Assembly: GCA_029260495.1 (NCBI GenBank)
Contig: JAJDDD010000020.1
Location: 1 to 64,000, forward strand
DNA length: 64,000 nt
Reading direction: 5' to 3'
From: Phycisphaerales bacterium
GTDB taxonomy: Bacteria > Planctomycetota > Phycisphaerae > Phycisphaerales > UBA1924
The position numbers were made by a program, and so were the translations under genes. Every line of letters begins with the position of its first letter. Positions within the stretch are counted from its first letter, which is position 1. Of the stretch, positions 54,134-63,711 are shown piece by piece. The notes beneath the pieces are model-generated. The model had not been told where the DNA came from and made no database searches. It saw nothing but the letters and a program-made list of their open reading frames with translations.

Positions 54134-54550
54134 CTACGAGCGCGCCGACTCTATGATCTGCACCGCAAGACGCCGGGTGTGCGGCGATCGGCGATGCTCC
54201 CACACATAAACTCCCTGCCATGTCCCTAGCGCAAGCCCGCTGTTCATCACCGGGATTGAAAGGCTCGTCGCTGTCAGCGCCGCCTTGATGTGCGAAGGCA
54301 TATCGTCGGGCCCCTCGGAGGTGTGCGTAAACAGCGGATCATTCTCCGGCGCCAAGCGATTGAGCCAGGTTTCAAGGTCTCGCCGCGCGGAAGGATCAGC
54401 GTTTTCTTGAATTGTCAGGCTCGCCGACGTGTGCTGGATAAAGACAACGCACACACCCTCGCGCACGCCTGATTCGCGCACAATCTCCTGCACGAGCGAA
54501 GTGATCTCATGGAGCCCCTGCCGATCGGTGCGCACAGAAAGCGTTGCCAT
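54134..54550 (-). CDS. YjbQ/UPF0047 family protein
   Basis: This 138-residue protein has the whole family signature: VFIQHTSASLTIQENADPSARRDLE in the middle (positions of the conserved H-T-S-A-S and N-x-D) and SGLALGTWQGVYVWEHR at the end. Some members have weak thiamin-phosphate synthase activity, but the cellular role is not settled. The ATG at 54,550 shares bases with the pyrG stop (TGATG), so translation is coupled; an in-frame start 33 bp upstream lies inside pyrG. Its place behind pyrG may be simply operonic. Confidence 0.9.
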   Translation of the reverse strand: MATLSVRTDRQGLHEITSLVQEIVRESGVREGVCVVFIQHTSASLTIQENADPSARRDLETWLNRLAPENDPLFTHTSEGPDDMPSHIKAALTATSLSIPVMNSGLALGTWQGVYVWEHRRSPHTRRLAVQIIESARS

Positions 54551-56445
54551 CAGGCGCGGGCCTTGACGATTGGCTGTGTCCAACCTGCAGCGTCGGCGTC
54601 TGGATGCCGTCGTGCGACAGCGGCTGCAATCAATCCCATAAAGGACGGCTCGGGTCGAAGCGGACGACTCACCAGCTCAGGATGCGATTGCAACGCGAAG
54701 AAATAGGGATGCCCGGGCAGTTCCAGCGCCTGCATGATGGGCTGCTGCGGATGCCTCCCCGAAAAGACCATCCCTCCCGATTCCAGCTGATCGACATACG
54801 TTGGGTCCACTTCGTAGCGATGGCGAAAGCGCTGGCGAATCGTAAACGGCGCCCCACTCGACTTTCCTGCCTTCGCTGACGACCTGCCGTACAGGAACGC
54901 CGCCAATGTTCCCGGCGTGATGACCACATCCTGCCCGCCGAGCCGCATGGTTCCCCCCAGTTGCTCGATGCGCTTTTGCTCTGGGAGCTCACTGATCACG
55001 GGGTCGGTGCAGTCGCGGACAAACTCCGTCGAGTTTGCCCCTTCAAGCCCAAGCATGTGTCGGGCGAACTCGATCACGGCGACCTGGAACCCCAGACAAA
55101 TCCCAAGGTAGGGCAGGTGATGTTCCCGACAGTGGCGCACGCACGCGATCTTGCCCTCTACGCCGCGCGTGCCGAAGCCGCCGGGCACGATCACCCCGTC
55201 GAGCTCGGCCAGCGCGTGAGCGACGTTGCGATCGGTAATGTCGCTCGTTTCAATCCAGCGCAACTCGACGATGCAACTCAGATGCGAAGAGCAATGCTCC
55301 ACTGCTTTGTCGATCGAAGCGTAGGAATCGCGCAGCGCTGCATACTTGCCTGTGACGCCGATCGTCACACGACGCCGATCCGGCTTCGTTAGATTGCGCA
55401 CAAACTCGCGCCACTGGGCCCGCGCCTCATCCTCGCGCACCGTATCAACGCGCCCGTGCAGATTCAGAATCGAAAGAACCTCCCGATCCAGGCCTTCTGC
55501 CCGCATGGCTTCGGGAATCTGATAGATGCTCACGCGATCGTGCATCGAAAAGACGCGATTCAGCGGCACATTCGAGAACATTGCGATCTTCTGCATCGCG
55601 GACGGCTCGCACGGATTGTGGGCCCGGCAGGCGACGATGTGCGGCTGAACACCCGCTTCCATAAGACGCTTGATTCCAAGCTGGGCGGCTTTGGACTTCT
55701 GCTCCCCCAGCGCCGGCGGCTCGATCACATAAGTGAGCGCGACGAAGCAGGCGGAGTCCGTCCCTTCCTCAAACGCCAACTCGCGCAGCGCTTCGATGTA
55801 GAACCCGTTTTCATAGTCCCCGGCTGTTCCGCCAACTTCAACGAAGACGACATCCGCAGGTCCGGAGCCATCGCCAGCCATCGCCACCTCGCGGAGCTTG
55901 CGCTTCACCTCGCCCGTCACATGCGGAATCATCTGCACATCGCGCCCCAGATATTCCCCGTGGCGCTCGCGCGTGAGAATCTCCGAGAACACCTGCCCGG
56001 CGGTGACAAAGTTTTCACGCGTCAGGTCCTGATCCAGCATTCGCTCATAGGTGCCGAGATCCATATCGCACTCGGCGCCGTCATCAAGCACGAAGACCTC
56101 GCCGTGCCGGTAGGGATTCAGCGTGCCCGCATCGATATTCAAATACCCCTCAAGCTTGATCGGCGCCACGATCAGCCCCTTGCCTTTGAGAAGCTTGGCA
56201 AGTGAGGAGGAAAAGATGCCCTTCCCGAGCCCGGACATCACCGTCCCAAAGACCGCGACGTATTTATGACGCCCTCTGACGTACCCGTCCGGCACGGGGC
56301 TGTAGAACTCGCTGGTTTCCAGGCTTTCGCCGGCATCAGCGAGCAAGTCGTCCCCTCGCGCGGGCGCTGACTCCTGGTTCGGCTCATCGCCCAAAGAGCT
56401 GCGTTTGGTGCTCTTTGAGTGAGTTGGGTTTGTGTTTGGGGGCAT
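54550..56445 (-). CDS. pyrG: CTP synthase with N-terminal extension
   Basis: PyrG makes CTP from UTP, ATP and glutamine. This 631-residue form has the synthetase domain from about residue 62 (FGTVMSGLGKGIFSSSLAKLL) with the P-loop lysine, RHGEVFVLDDGAECDMDLGTYER, and VEVGGTAGD, followed by the class I glutamine amidotransferase domain with the oxyanion loop PGGFGTRGVEG, catalytic Cys in YLGICLGFQ and the His-Glu pair in SHPELVS. Compared with E. coli PyrG (545 residues) it carries about 60 extra disordered N-terminal residues. It also has KLEGYLNIDAGT where KLDPYINVDPGT is usual near the UTP site. Catalytic residues remain, so it should be active. Confidence 0.93.
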   Translation of the reverse strand: MPPNTNPTHSKSTKRSSLGDEPNQESAPARGDDLLADAGESLETSEFYSPVPDGYVRGRHKYVAVFGTVMSGLGKGIFSSSLAKLLKGKGLIVAPIKLEGYLNIDAGTLNPYRHGEVFVLDDGAECDMDLGTYERMLDQDLTRENFVTAGQVFSEILTRERHGEYLGRDVQMIPHVTGEVKRKLREVAMAGDGSGPADVVFVEVGGTAGDYENGFYIEALRELAFEEGTDSACFVALTYVIEPPALGEQKSKAAQLGIKRLMEAGVQPHIVACRAHNPCEPSAMQKIAMFSNVPLNRVFSMHDRVSIYQIPEAMRAEGLDREVLSILNLHGRVDTVREDEARAQWREFVRNLTKPDRRRVTIGVTGKYAALRDSYASIDKAVEHCSSHLSCIVELRWIETSDITDRNVAHALAELDGVIVPGGFGTRGVEGKIACVRHCREHHLPYLGICLGFQVAVIEFARHMLGLEGANSTEFVRDCTDPVISELPEQKRIEQLGGTMRLGGQDVVITPGTLAAFLYGRSSAKAGKSSGAPFTIRQRFRHRYEVDPTYVDQLESGGMVFSGRHPQQPIMQALELPGHPYFFALQSHPELVSRPLRPEPSFMGLIAAAVARRHPDADAAGWTQPIVKARA

Positions 56446-56618
56446 GATCTATCGTACCGCATTGGGCGATTGACACCAAGAGCTCCGGGTTCAATCCGCT
56501 ACACTTCATGTCGGCAAGAACAAAAAAGCCTCCTGCTTGTTTCATTGCCCTCCCGCTGTGCGATCCTCGCCAACCCCGCTTCTTAAAAATCGACCCTTCT
56601 ATTGGAGATATCAGAGCC

Positions 56619-59294
56619 ATGACGCCACGCCTTCTCCCTCTGCTCGCGGCTGCTTCAACCACCGCGATCGCCGCCGTCGCGATCGCGTCCGGTGAGGAAG
56701 CTGCCTTCCACCATGAGTGCCTGAACGGCAAGCTCCATCGAACTCGCTCGCTCGCTGCTCCGTTTGATGACAAACGCTTCGACGCTGCGACCGGAGAAGA
56801 TGCCGCCAACTACCCGCCCGACCGCCTCGTCGACTATCAGCACATGCGCCTCGAAGTTGACATCCCGGATATGAACACTCCGGAGATGAGTGCGACGCAA
56901 ACCTTTTCACTGGCTGCGATCGCGGAGCCCGTCGGCTCTCTCTCGCTCAACGCGGAGCAGCTCAACATCAAATCTGTCGCTGATCTGCAGCGAGGGCAGG
57001 CGGTCATGTTCTCCCAAAATGGCTCGACGCTTGATCTACGCTTCGACCCGCCGCTTGAGCCCGGCGTCACCCATCAGGTGCGCATAAACTATGAGGTTGC
57101 TCATCCTGTTGACGGCTTGTTCTGGACCGTTGAAACCCCTGAATGGCAAGGCCGGCCGCCGCAAATCCACTCACAGGGCCAACCCGAAACCAACCGCTTC
57201 TGGTTTCCATCGCACGACTTCCCCAACGAGCGCATGAGCACCGAAATCATCGCGACCGTCCCCGATGGTTTCCTCGCCAGCTCCAATGGCAAGCTTGTCA
57301 GCCAAACCTCTTCCGGCGGCGCCACCACCTTCCACTGGAATCAGGAAAAGCCACACGTCAGCTACCTCGTTTCGCTCGTCGTTGGCAAGTTCGATGTTGT
57401 CAATATCGGCCAGGGCGAGCTCGACATGCCCGTCTATGTCCCGCCGGGCAAGGCGAATCTCGTTGAAAAATCCTACGGCAAGACGCTGGACATGGTCCGT
57501 GTCTTCGAAAATCGCCTCGGTGAGGACTACCCCTGGGAGCGCTACGCCCAACTCGTGGTGTGGAACTTCGGCGCCGGCGGCATGGAAAATACGTCCGCAA
57601 CCACTATGTACGACACGGCGATCCTTGATGACATCGCGCTCCAGGACGCCGACCTCGAATCGCTGATCGCCCACGAACTCGCCCACCAATGGTTCGGCGA
57701 CCTCATCACCTGCGACTCCTGGGCCCACATCTGGCTTAACGAGGGGTTTGCAACCTTCTGCGAGTCCCTTTGGTTTGAAGAGCGCGACGGGTTCGATCGG
57801 GGCTACCTCAGCGACATGTACACAAGCAACTACGAGCGCCTGCTGCGCGTTGACAGTCTCTCGGCCGACGCCCCCGACAGCGCCCACAGGCCAGGCATGG
57901 TCTCCCGCCTGTACGAGCATCCGTGGGAAGTCTTCCGCCGTCGCTCAAATCCCTATCCCAAAGGCGCGAGCATCATGCACATGCTGCGCATGAATCTTGG
58001 CGATGACGTCTTCTTTGAATCGCTGCAAACCTATGTAGATCGCTTCAAGGGCAAAACTGTTGAGACATCCGATCTGCGCAAGACTTTCGAGGAAGTCTCG
58101 GGCAGACGCCTGGAGTGGTTCTTCGAGCAGTGGGCCCACCGCCCCGGCACGCCTGAGCTTGATATCACCGCGAAATGGAGCGAAGCCGACCGTGAACTCA
58201 CCATCGCGGTCGAGCAGAAGCAACTCATCTCCGCTGACACTCCCGCCTACCGCTTTAAGCTGCCGATTCTGATCGACACAGGCGCCGGGGAGCGAACCGT
58301 GACGATGAAGATTGATGGTCGACGTCACGAGCGCGTGATTGCGCTCGACTCCGACCCGGCGATGGTTGTGATTGATCCAAACATCACCGTACTCGCCACG
58401 ATCAATGTGAATCAGCCTGCCGGTCGATTCATCGCCCAGCTTCAACGCGGCCCAACCGTGCCATCGCGGATTCGCGCCGCCAACGCGCTGCAGGAGCACG
58501 CCGGCGAGGACACCGTCGCTGCGCTACACAATGCCTTACAGAACGCCAGCCAATTCCGCACTGTTCGCGCCGCTGTTGCTGAATCTCTCGGCGAACTGGG
58601 CGAAGCCAAAACCCTGCTCTCAGCCCTCGACCATGGAATCACCGACGCCCGCGTCCGCCGCGCCGTTGTTCGATCGCTCGGCGTCGCCGGCGGTGAGGAG
58701 GCAGTCAGCCGCCTAGCGCTTGTTGCGCAAAACGATGCGGAGACTTACGCCGTCCGTGCCGAAGCCATCGACGCACTGGGTGAGAACGACGACTCTCAGC
58801 ACATGGATATTCTCTTCAACGCGCTGAAGGTCGATTCTCAACACGAGCAGATCCGCGCCGCCGCCATCCGCGCGCTGGCTGACCTCGACGAACCAGAAGC
58901 GCTCGAAGCGGTCATCCCGTTCACGAAGCCAGGCTGGCTTCATCGCCTGCGCCCGACCGCAATTAGAGCGGTCGGCGAGCTTGGTCATCACGACGAAGAC
59001 GCCGCCTACCGCGCCATCGCCCCCCTGCTCTCCGATCACGAAGAGCGAGCCCGCATGACGGCTGGCGCGGCGCTGATCGAAATTGGCGATGAACGCGCCA
59101 TCAAAGACCTGCGCCGCGTCGCCAAGACACACCGGCACCCCGTGATGCGCGAAAGCGCCGCTGAGTGGGCTGACAAACTCGCAGCCAGGAAAGGCGAGGA
59201 TGAAGCCTCCCGATCGCTGCGCGAAGAAGTTGAGCGCCTGAAGCGCGAGCTGGAGGACCTGAAAGAAAAGGTCGAATCCAAGGAAGAAAAGTAA
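56619..59294 (+). CDS. M1 family metallo-aminopeptidase with C-terminal HEAT repeats
   Basis: This 891-residue exported zinc peptidase removes N-terminal residues from peptides. It has a signal peptide (LLPLLAAASTTAIAAVAIASG), an N-terminal beta domain, a substrate-binding GGMEN (in place of the usual GAMEN), the zinc motif HELAH at 352-356 and the third ligand Glu375 in WLNEGFATFCE. After the catalytic part come about five HEAT-like repeats (from about residue 610; for example AVAESLGELGEAKTLLSAL, AVVRSLGVAGGEEAVSRLA) and a charged C-terminal coiled coil. The ATG at 56,619 is preferred because it opens the signal peptide and has GGAG upstream; the frame extends upstream without signal character. 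Confidence 0.9.
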   Translation: MTPRLLPLLAAASTTAIAAVAIASGEEAAFHHECLNGKLHRTRSLAAPFDDKRFDAATGEDAANYPPDRLVDYQHMRLEVDIPDMNTPEMSATQTFSLAAIAEPVGSLSLNAEQLNIKSVADLQRGQAVMFSQNGSTLDLRFDPPLEPGVTHQVRINYEVAHPVDGLFWTVETPEWQGRPPQIHSQGQPETNRFWFPSHDFPNERMSTEIIATVPDGFLASSNGKLVSQTSSGGATTFHWNQEKPHVSYLVSLVVGKFDVVNIGQGELDMPVYVPPGKANLVEKSYGKTLDMVRVFENRLGEDYPWERYAQLVVWNFGAGGMENTSATTMYDTAILDDIALQDADLESLIAHELAHQWFGDLITCDSWAHIWLNEGFATFCESLWFEERDGFDRGYLSDMYTSNYERLLRVDSLSADAPDSAHRPGMVSRLYEHPWEVFRRRSNPYPKGASIMHMLRMNLGDDVFFESLQTYVDRFKGKTVETSDLRKTFEEVSGRRLEWFFEQWAHRPGTPELDITAKWSEADRELTIAVEQKQLISADTPAYRFKLPILIDTGAGERTVTMKIDGRRHERVIALDSDPAMVVIDPNITVLATINVNQPAGRFIAQLQRGPTVPSRIRAANALQEHAGEDTVAALHNALQNASQFRTVRAAVAESLGELGEAKTLLSALDHGITDARVRRAVVRSLGVAGGEEAVSRLALVAQNDAETYAVRAEAIDALGENDDSQHMDILFNALKVDSQHEQIRAAAIRALADLDEPEALEAVIPFTKPGWLHRLRPTAIRAVGELGHHDEDAAYRAIAPLLSDHEERARMTAGAALIEIGDERAIKDLRRVAKTHRHPVMRESAAEWADKLAARKGEDEASRSLREEVERLKRELEDLKEKVESKEEK

Positions 59295-59348
59295 AGTCAA
59301 GGCAGTGTCGTTCGCACCCCGTTTTGATCTCCCGCAGGAGCACTGTCT

Positions 59349-61241
59349 ATGCCGCGCCGCATAAACCACATGCCCGCTGTCGTCTTCGCTGCATTTGTTT
59401 TTCTGATTACGCCAATCGCGCTGACACCGGCGCGCGCTCAAACAGCTGTCGCCGACCTGCTTACTGTTGATCCCCCAGCGACATCACTTAAAGACCACGT
59501 CCATCAGGCTGTCGCTCAAATACTCGATCCCAAAGTAGGCCCGGAGGCAGACTGGGAAGCTCGGTGGGAGGCGGCGCGCAAGCTCCAACTCGCGGTTGTG
59601 ATGTCTTCAGACCCCCGCCGCGAGCGTGAGGCATGGATCGAGGCGGAATCCTGCAAGATGACAGCGCACCTCATCGTGACTGCTGAGGGGTCGGTGCGCC
59701 CCCGCCTGCTTGAAGTCGTCCATAAGGAACCCGTTGCGATGCGCGAAGTGGCGCTCACTCTCTACGCCGACGAAAACCTGCCCGGCGCTATCAATATCCT
59801 CATCAACCTCTACGAAACCTATGGATCGGCGATCAGCGAGTTTGCCCCTCTCACCGCAGCCCTCTGTGTGGTTCACGACTCGCCACTCGCGTACAAGTTT
59901 GACGAAGTCACTGTGCAACCCCCTTCCGCTGAAGCTCTCTTTGCCTTTTATGTCGCCCGCGAGAACAAACTCCTCATCAACATCCGCTCGGGTTCTCCCG
60001 AGATGATCGCCTACGTCGTCGATGTCGCTGCCACCATCGAAGACATGCAATGGGCCTTCTCGACATATGGCGGCCAGCGCAACCTCCGCACCATCATGGA
60101 CAACGTTCGCTGGACCAGTCAAAACAACGACCCGTGGCAACATCGCTCTTCCCGCCCCGATTTTACTCTCCAAAACATTCTTGCCCACGGCGGTGACATT
60201 CGAAAACGAGCCTACTTCGGCGCTATGGTCGGAAAGTCTGTCGGCGTCCCCAGTGTGTGGGTTTCAGGCCAGCACGGCGAAGGCCTCTACTACAATTGGT
60301 CCGGGTTTCTCTCGCAGGAGAGAAATGGTTTCAAGTGGATCGCTCGCAACAAGGATCGCGAAGATTACGAAGATGTCATTTCCAGTGAAACCTACCATCC
60401 GCGATGGTCCACAGAAGCAAGCCTCGCCTTCGTTGGCGCCGAGGCAAGTCTCTACAGCCTCTCTACCGAAGATCGCTGGCTCAGCCGCGCCCTGATTGGC
60501 GCGACATATGTGCTGCGAACCCTGGACGCTGATCCGGCGCCAATCACAATCGCACAGGCGCGCAAAAAAGACGCCGTGCGAAAACTTCCATTCATCAACA
60601 AGCGCGGCGCCGACACTGCCAACAAACTTCTCCAGACCGCAGCCCGAATCTGCCCAACCAACAACGCTCTCTGGGCCGCCGTCGGCCAGCTCGGCGCCGG
60701 CCTTGATTCACGCGAACTCGTCAAATGGATCGGCGTCGCTCACAAATCAACGCTCCGCGAGTGGCCCGCCTATACATTGACCGCCGCCAGACTTGCGCTG
60801 ACCGGCGTCGCCGATGACAAAACCGCTTACAGGGTCCTGTCCAAAGTCGCCGACTTATTCAAGAGTCGCCCCGACCTCGCTGCCCAGGCCTACGTCCAGC
60901 TCGCCGATCGCGCTGCACAGGCTGGTGACAACGACATCGCATTCCAGTCATACCGCGACGCCGTCAACACTTCCATAGATGCTGGCGCCTATGTGCTGAC
61001 AGCAATCGGTCGCGCCAAGGCTTTCCTCGCTGATCAGGGCCGTCCCGGCATGCTCCTGGAACTCACAACTCCCGTGTGGGCCGGGCTCAAGCAGCCGCGT
61101 CTTCAAGACCAAACGAAAATTCCCCACACTCTCTGGTATCGCGTCGGCCTTCTTCACGCCGACGCGCTCTCCGCTGCTGGAAGATCTGGAGACGCCCGGG
61201 ACATCCTCGATCGCATCAAAGGCGCCGCGGGCATCCGCTGA
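59349..61241 (+). CDS. Secreted helical protein with transglutaminase-like but Cys-less core
   Basis: This 630-residue exported protein has a signal peptide (MPAVVFAAFVFLITPIALTPARA, starting at residue 8). The first half is alpha-helical. Residues about 278-310 (GGDIRKRAYFGAMVGKSVGVPSVWVSGQHGEGLYYNW) have the spacing of a transglutaminase-like core, in which a catalytic Cys near the helix start and a His before the final Trp are expected; here Cys is absent and Tyr occupies the His place. The C-terminal half is a TPR-like helical array. It starts 54 bp after the aminopeptidase gene on the same strand and is probably co-transcribed. Function unknown. Confidence 0.6.
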   Translation: MPRRINHMPAVVFAAFVFLITPIALTPARAQTAVADLLTVDPPATSLKDHVHQAVAQILDPKVGPEADWEARWEAARKLQLAVVMSSDPRREREAWIEAESCKMTAHLIVTAEGSVRPRLLEVVHKEPVAMREVALTLYADENLPGAINILINLYETYGSAISEFAPLTAALCVVHDSPLAYKFDEVTVQPPSAEALFAFYVARENKLLINIRSGSPEMIAYVVDVAATIEDMQWAFSTYGGQRNLRTIMDNVRWTSQNNDPWQHRSSRPDFTLQNILAHGGDIRKRAYFGAMVGKSVGVPSVWVSGQHGEGLYYNWSGFLSQERNGFKWIARNKDREDYEDVISSETYHPRWSTEASLAFVGAEASLYSLSTEDRWLSRALIGATYVLRTLDADPAPITIAQARKKDAVRKLPFINKRGADTANKLLQTAARICPTNNALWAAVGQLGAGLDSRELVKWIGVAHKSTLREWPAYTLTAARLALTGVADDKTAYRVLSKVADLFKSRPDLAAQAYVQLADRAAQAGDNDIAFQSYRDAVNTSIDAGAYVLTAIGRAKAFLADQGRPGMLLELTTPVWAGLKQPRLQDQTKIPHTLWYRVGLLHADALSAAGRSGDARDILDRIKGAAGIR

Positions 61242-61304
61242 CTCAACCAAAGTCAACGGAAGAATCGTGACGGGCTCCCCCGCGCTTGCTTCACTGAGCG
61301 GCGT

Positions 61305-62063
61305 CTATCCCTCGCGTTGTCTCTTGACAAACTCAGCGTACTGCTCCGGCGTGTCGATCCCGTGATGCTCCGCCTTCGCAACTCCCACCGCAATCTCATA
61401 CCCATGCTCCAGCGCGCGAAGCTGCTCCAGGCGCTCTGTGCGCTCAAGCGGCGTCTCGGAAAGTTCCGCAAACTCCCGCAAAAACCACCGGCGATACGCA
61501 TAGACACCCACATGCTTGAGAACGATCTCACCCCCGCTCCCAGTTTTCATTCCTGATCCATCACGATTAAACGGCACAAGTGCGCGAGAAAAATAGAGCG
61601 CCCGACCATCAAGGCGTCGCACAACTTTCACAATGTTGGGATTCCCCGCGTTCTCCCGTTCTGCAAATGGAGATCCGACGGTCGCCATCGGCGCCTGGCT
61701 GCTCTCCAGCGCTTCAATCACTGCTTCGATCACGGCAGCCTCGATCTCAGGCTCATCCCCCTGCACATTTACGATGGTCCGCTCATCTTCAAGCTCAAGC
61801 GCCGTCGCAGCCTCCGCCAGCCGGCTTGTTCCGTTCGGATGTTCACTCTGGGTCATAACGCACTCGCCGCCGAACCCGCGCACCGCAGTTGCGATGCGAT
61901 CATCATCCGTCGCGACGACGACGCGCTCCACCCGGCGGCACTTCAGCGCCGCTTCCACCACATGTTGAATAAGAGGCTTGCCTGTCTCGCTCGCAAGCGG
62001 CTTTCCCGGAAACCGCTCCGAACCGAACCGGGCCGGAATAATGATGACCGCGCCCTGCGCCAT
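61305..62063 (-). CDS. kdsB: 3-deoxy-manno-octulosonate cytidylyltransferase (CMP-Kdo synthetase)
   Basis: This 252-residue enzyme activates Kdo with CTP for lipopolysaccharide core assembly. IIPARFGSERFPGKPLA is the nucleotide-binding loop, VVATDDDRI the second motif, SEHPNGTSRLAEA the ribose/Kdo contact, VNVQGDEPEI the metal-binding Asp region and KHVGVYAYRRWFLREFA the C-terminal signature, with LERTERLEQLRALEHGY. Size and all motifs are typical. Its ATG follows the stop of the TPR gene within a few bases, so it belongs to the smpB-TPR-kdsB transcript. It implies a Kdo-containing outer membrane. Confidence 0.95.
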   Translation of the reverse strand: MAQGAVIIIPARFGSERFPGKPLASETGKPLIQHVVEAALKCRRVERVVVATDDDRIATAVRGFGGECVMTQSEHPNGTSRLAEAATALELEDERTIVNVQGDEPEIEAAVIEAVIEALESSQAPMATVGSPFAERENAGNPNIVKVVRRLDGRALYFSRALVPFNRDGSGMKTGSGGEIVLKHVGVYAYRRWFLREFAELSETPLERTERLEQLRALEHGYEIAVGVAKAEHHGIDTPEQYAEFVKRQREG

Positions 62064-62065
62064 CC

Positions 62066-63622
62066 CTACGCCGTCTTCGCTTTGAGCTCAGTCACCAACT
62101 GCTTGATCTGATCGCGCTTCGCGCGGATGTCTTTGTATCCGATATCCCGCATCGCGATTCCCGACGCCAGCGCCCCCGCTTCCTGCGCATCTGCGATGTC
62201 TCCCGAATCCGCCGCCTTGCGCAGGAGCGCCGTCATCAGCGCATATCGAAGCTCAATCCCCAGATTGTCATCGGGGGAGTCATACGCTTGCAGGGCTCCG
62301 CGCAGCGTTTCCACCGCTTCGGTATGCCAGCCGACTGCGTCAAACGCCTGCCCCAGGTACACCTGCGAAACAAACCGTGACTTCGCATCATTCTGCGATT
62401 GCTGAAAATACTCGATCGCTTGATCGTAGTTTTCAAGCGTAAAGTGACGCTTCCCGAGCTGAAACTTGAATCCCAGGTCCGTCGGGTACGCATGAACGCA
62501 AAGCTCCAGCTCCTTAATCTCCATCTCTATATATTTTGTCTCTGCTTGCTCAAGTGTCTGCTCGGCGTCAGCATCTCCGTTCTTCGCCGCCTCGCGCAGC
62601 TGCCGAAGCTTCCGTCGCGCCCGCCGAAGCTGCACGTCTCCAGCCTTCTGCCGAAAACGAAACTCGCTGAGGTCTTTGTGCGCCTTGAGAAGAATCTCCA
62701 TCGCCAGCTTCTCGCCCGCAGATGTTCCTCCGTCAATGAGCGCATTGGCGTACTTCAACACCGCCGCTGAATCAGACGGCCTTGCTTCATAGTCCTGCTT
62801 CGCAGCCGCAAGCAGCCGCGACTGGGCATCCTCGGTTTTGACAATGCGGTCCCCCTCTTCAAGCAGCCGCTGCTCTTCGTCATCGCGAATGTTCTTCCGG
62901 AAACCGCCTGTATCCCCCGTCGCGTCATACCCGCCGCTCGTCATGGTCGCCTGTGCGCTCAGGTTGCGCAGCTGCGCCTCAAGCGCCGTATCCGTCCGAT
63001 CCAGAGACAACGCGTCATTCCCCGCCTGCACCGCCAGGTCATACGCGCCAAGCTCAAGAAAAAGATCCTTAAGCTTCACAAACGTCTCTTTCTTCGGCTT
63101 CTCATCACCGCGGGCCCGGTTCAGCACGCGCTCACCAATCCAATACGCCCCCTCAGCCACACCCAGCTTTGTCCCCGCAGCAATTGCCTTCATCCCCGCT
63201 GGCACATCCGCAGGCCTTGCCCCCCACACCAGGAGCGCCCTCAGGTACCGATCAACCCCATCCTTGCCGTCAAAGTTCTTGAGTTGATCCTTCGTCGCGC
63301 CCGGCTTCTTCGCCCGCGCTGCAAAATCCAGCGCGCTCTTCATGAACAACTCCAGCCCCGTCTGGCTCGCCGGATCCTGTCGCAATCCCTGAAGCCACAA
63401 TGTCATCGCGTACTCATAGTTCCCCGTGTCGTGAACGGACTGAGCATGCTTGTAAAACTTCGCTGCTCGGGCGGAGTCAGAAGGCAGCCCCCCGCTGCCC
63501 GGCGATCCGGCGTCCACAGAGCCTTCGCCGGCGCCGCCAGCCTCATTCGGCTCATCCGATTTTTTCCGAAACAACGCCAACTGATGATCTCCCGTATGCC
63601 CTTCCTGACAGGCATGACTCAT
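62066..63622 (-). CDS. Tetratricopeptide repeat protein of unknown function
   Basis: This 518-residue, presumably cytoplasmic protein begins with a Gly/Ser-rich linker. A first TPR-like unit follows at about 52-85 (AAKFYKHAQSVHDTGNYEYAMTLWLQGL), a long charged coiled coil at about 320-385 (RRARRKLRQLREAAK...EIKELE), and clear TPR units near 390-450 (FQLGKRHFTLENYDQAIEYFQQ; VYLGQAFDAVGWHTEAVETLRG). No enzymatic motif or signal peptide is seen. It sits between smpB and kdsB in a tight leftward operon. I cannot assign a function. Confidence 0.75.
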   Translation of the reverse strand: MSHACQEGHTGDHQLALFRKKSDEPNEAGGAGEGSVDAGSPGSGGLPSDSARAAKFYKHAQSVHDTGNYEYAMTLWLQGLRQDPASQTGLELFMKSALDFAARAKKPGATKDQLKNFDGKDGVDRYLRALLVWGARPADVPAGMKAIAAGTKLGVAEGAYWIGERVLNRARGDEKPKKETFVKLKDLFLELGAYDLAVQAGNDALSLDRTDTALEAQLRNLSAQATMTSGGYDATGDTGGFRKNIRDDEEQRLLEEGDRIVKTEDAQSRLLAAAKQDYEARPSDSAAVLKYANALIDGGTSAGEKLAMEILLKAHKDLSEFRFRQKAGDVQLRRARRKLRQLREAAKNGDADAEQTLEQAETKYIEMEIKELELCVHAYPTDLGFKFQLGKRHFTLENYDQAIEYFQQSQNDAKSRFVSQVYLGQAFDAVGWHTEAVETLRGALQAYDSPDDNLGIELRYALMTALLRKAADSGDIADAQEAGALASGIAMRDIGYKDIRAKRDQIKQLVTELKAKTA

Positions 63623-63711
63623 CCGCCCATGCGCCCGGACATGGATGCTATGACACCCTGCGCCCCACCGCCAATCTGAGCCGAAAAAGAACCTGTTTCG
63701 TATTCATCACC

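Noticed and set aside
55456-56205. A 249-codon open frame on the plus strand opposite pyrG
   Set aside because: Antisense to an unmistakable CTP synthase; no independent evidence.
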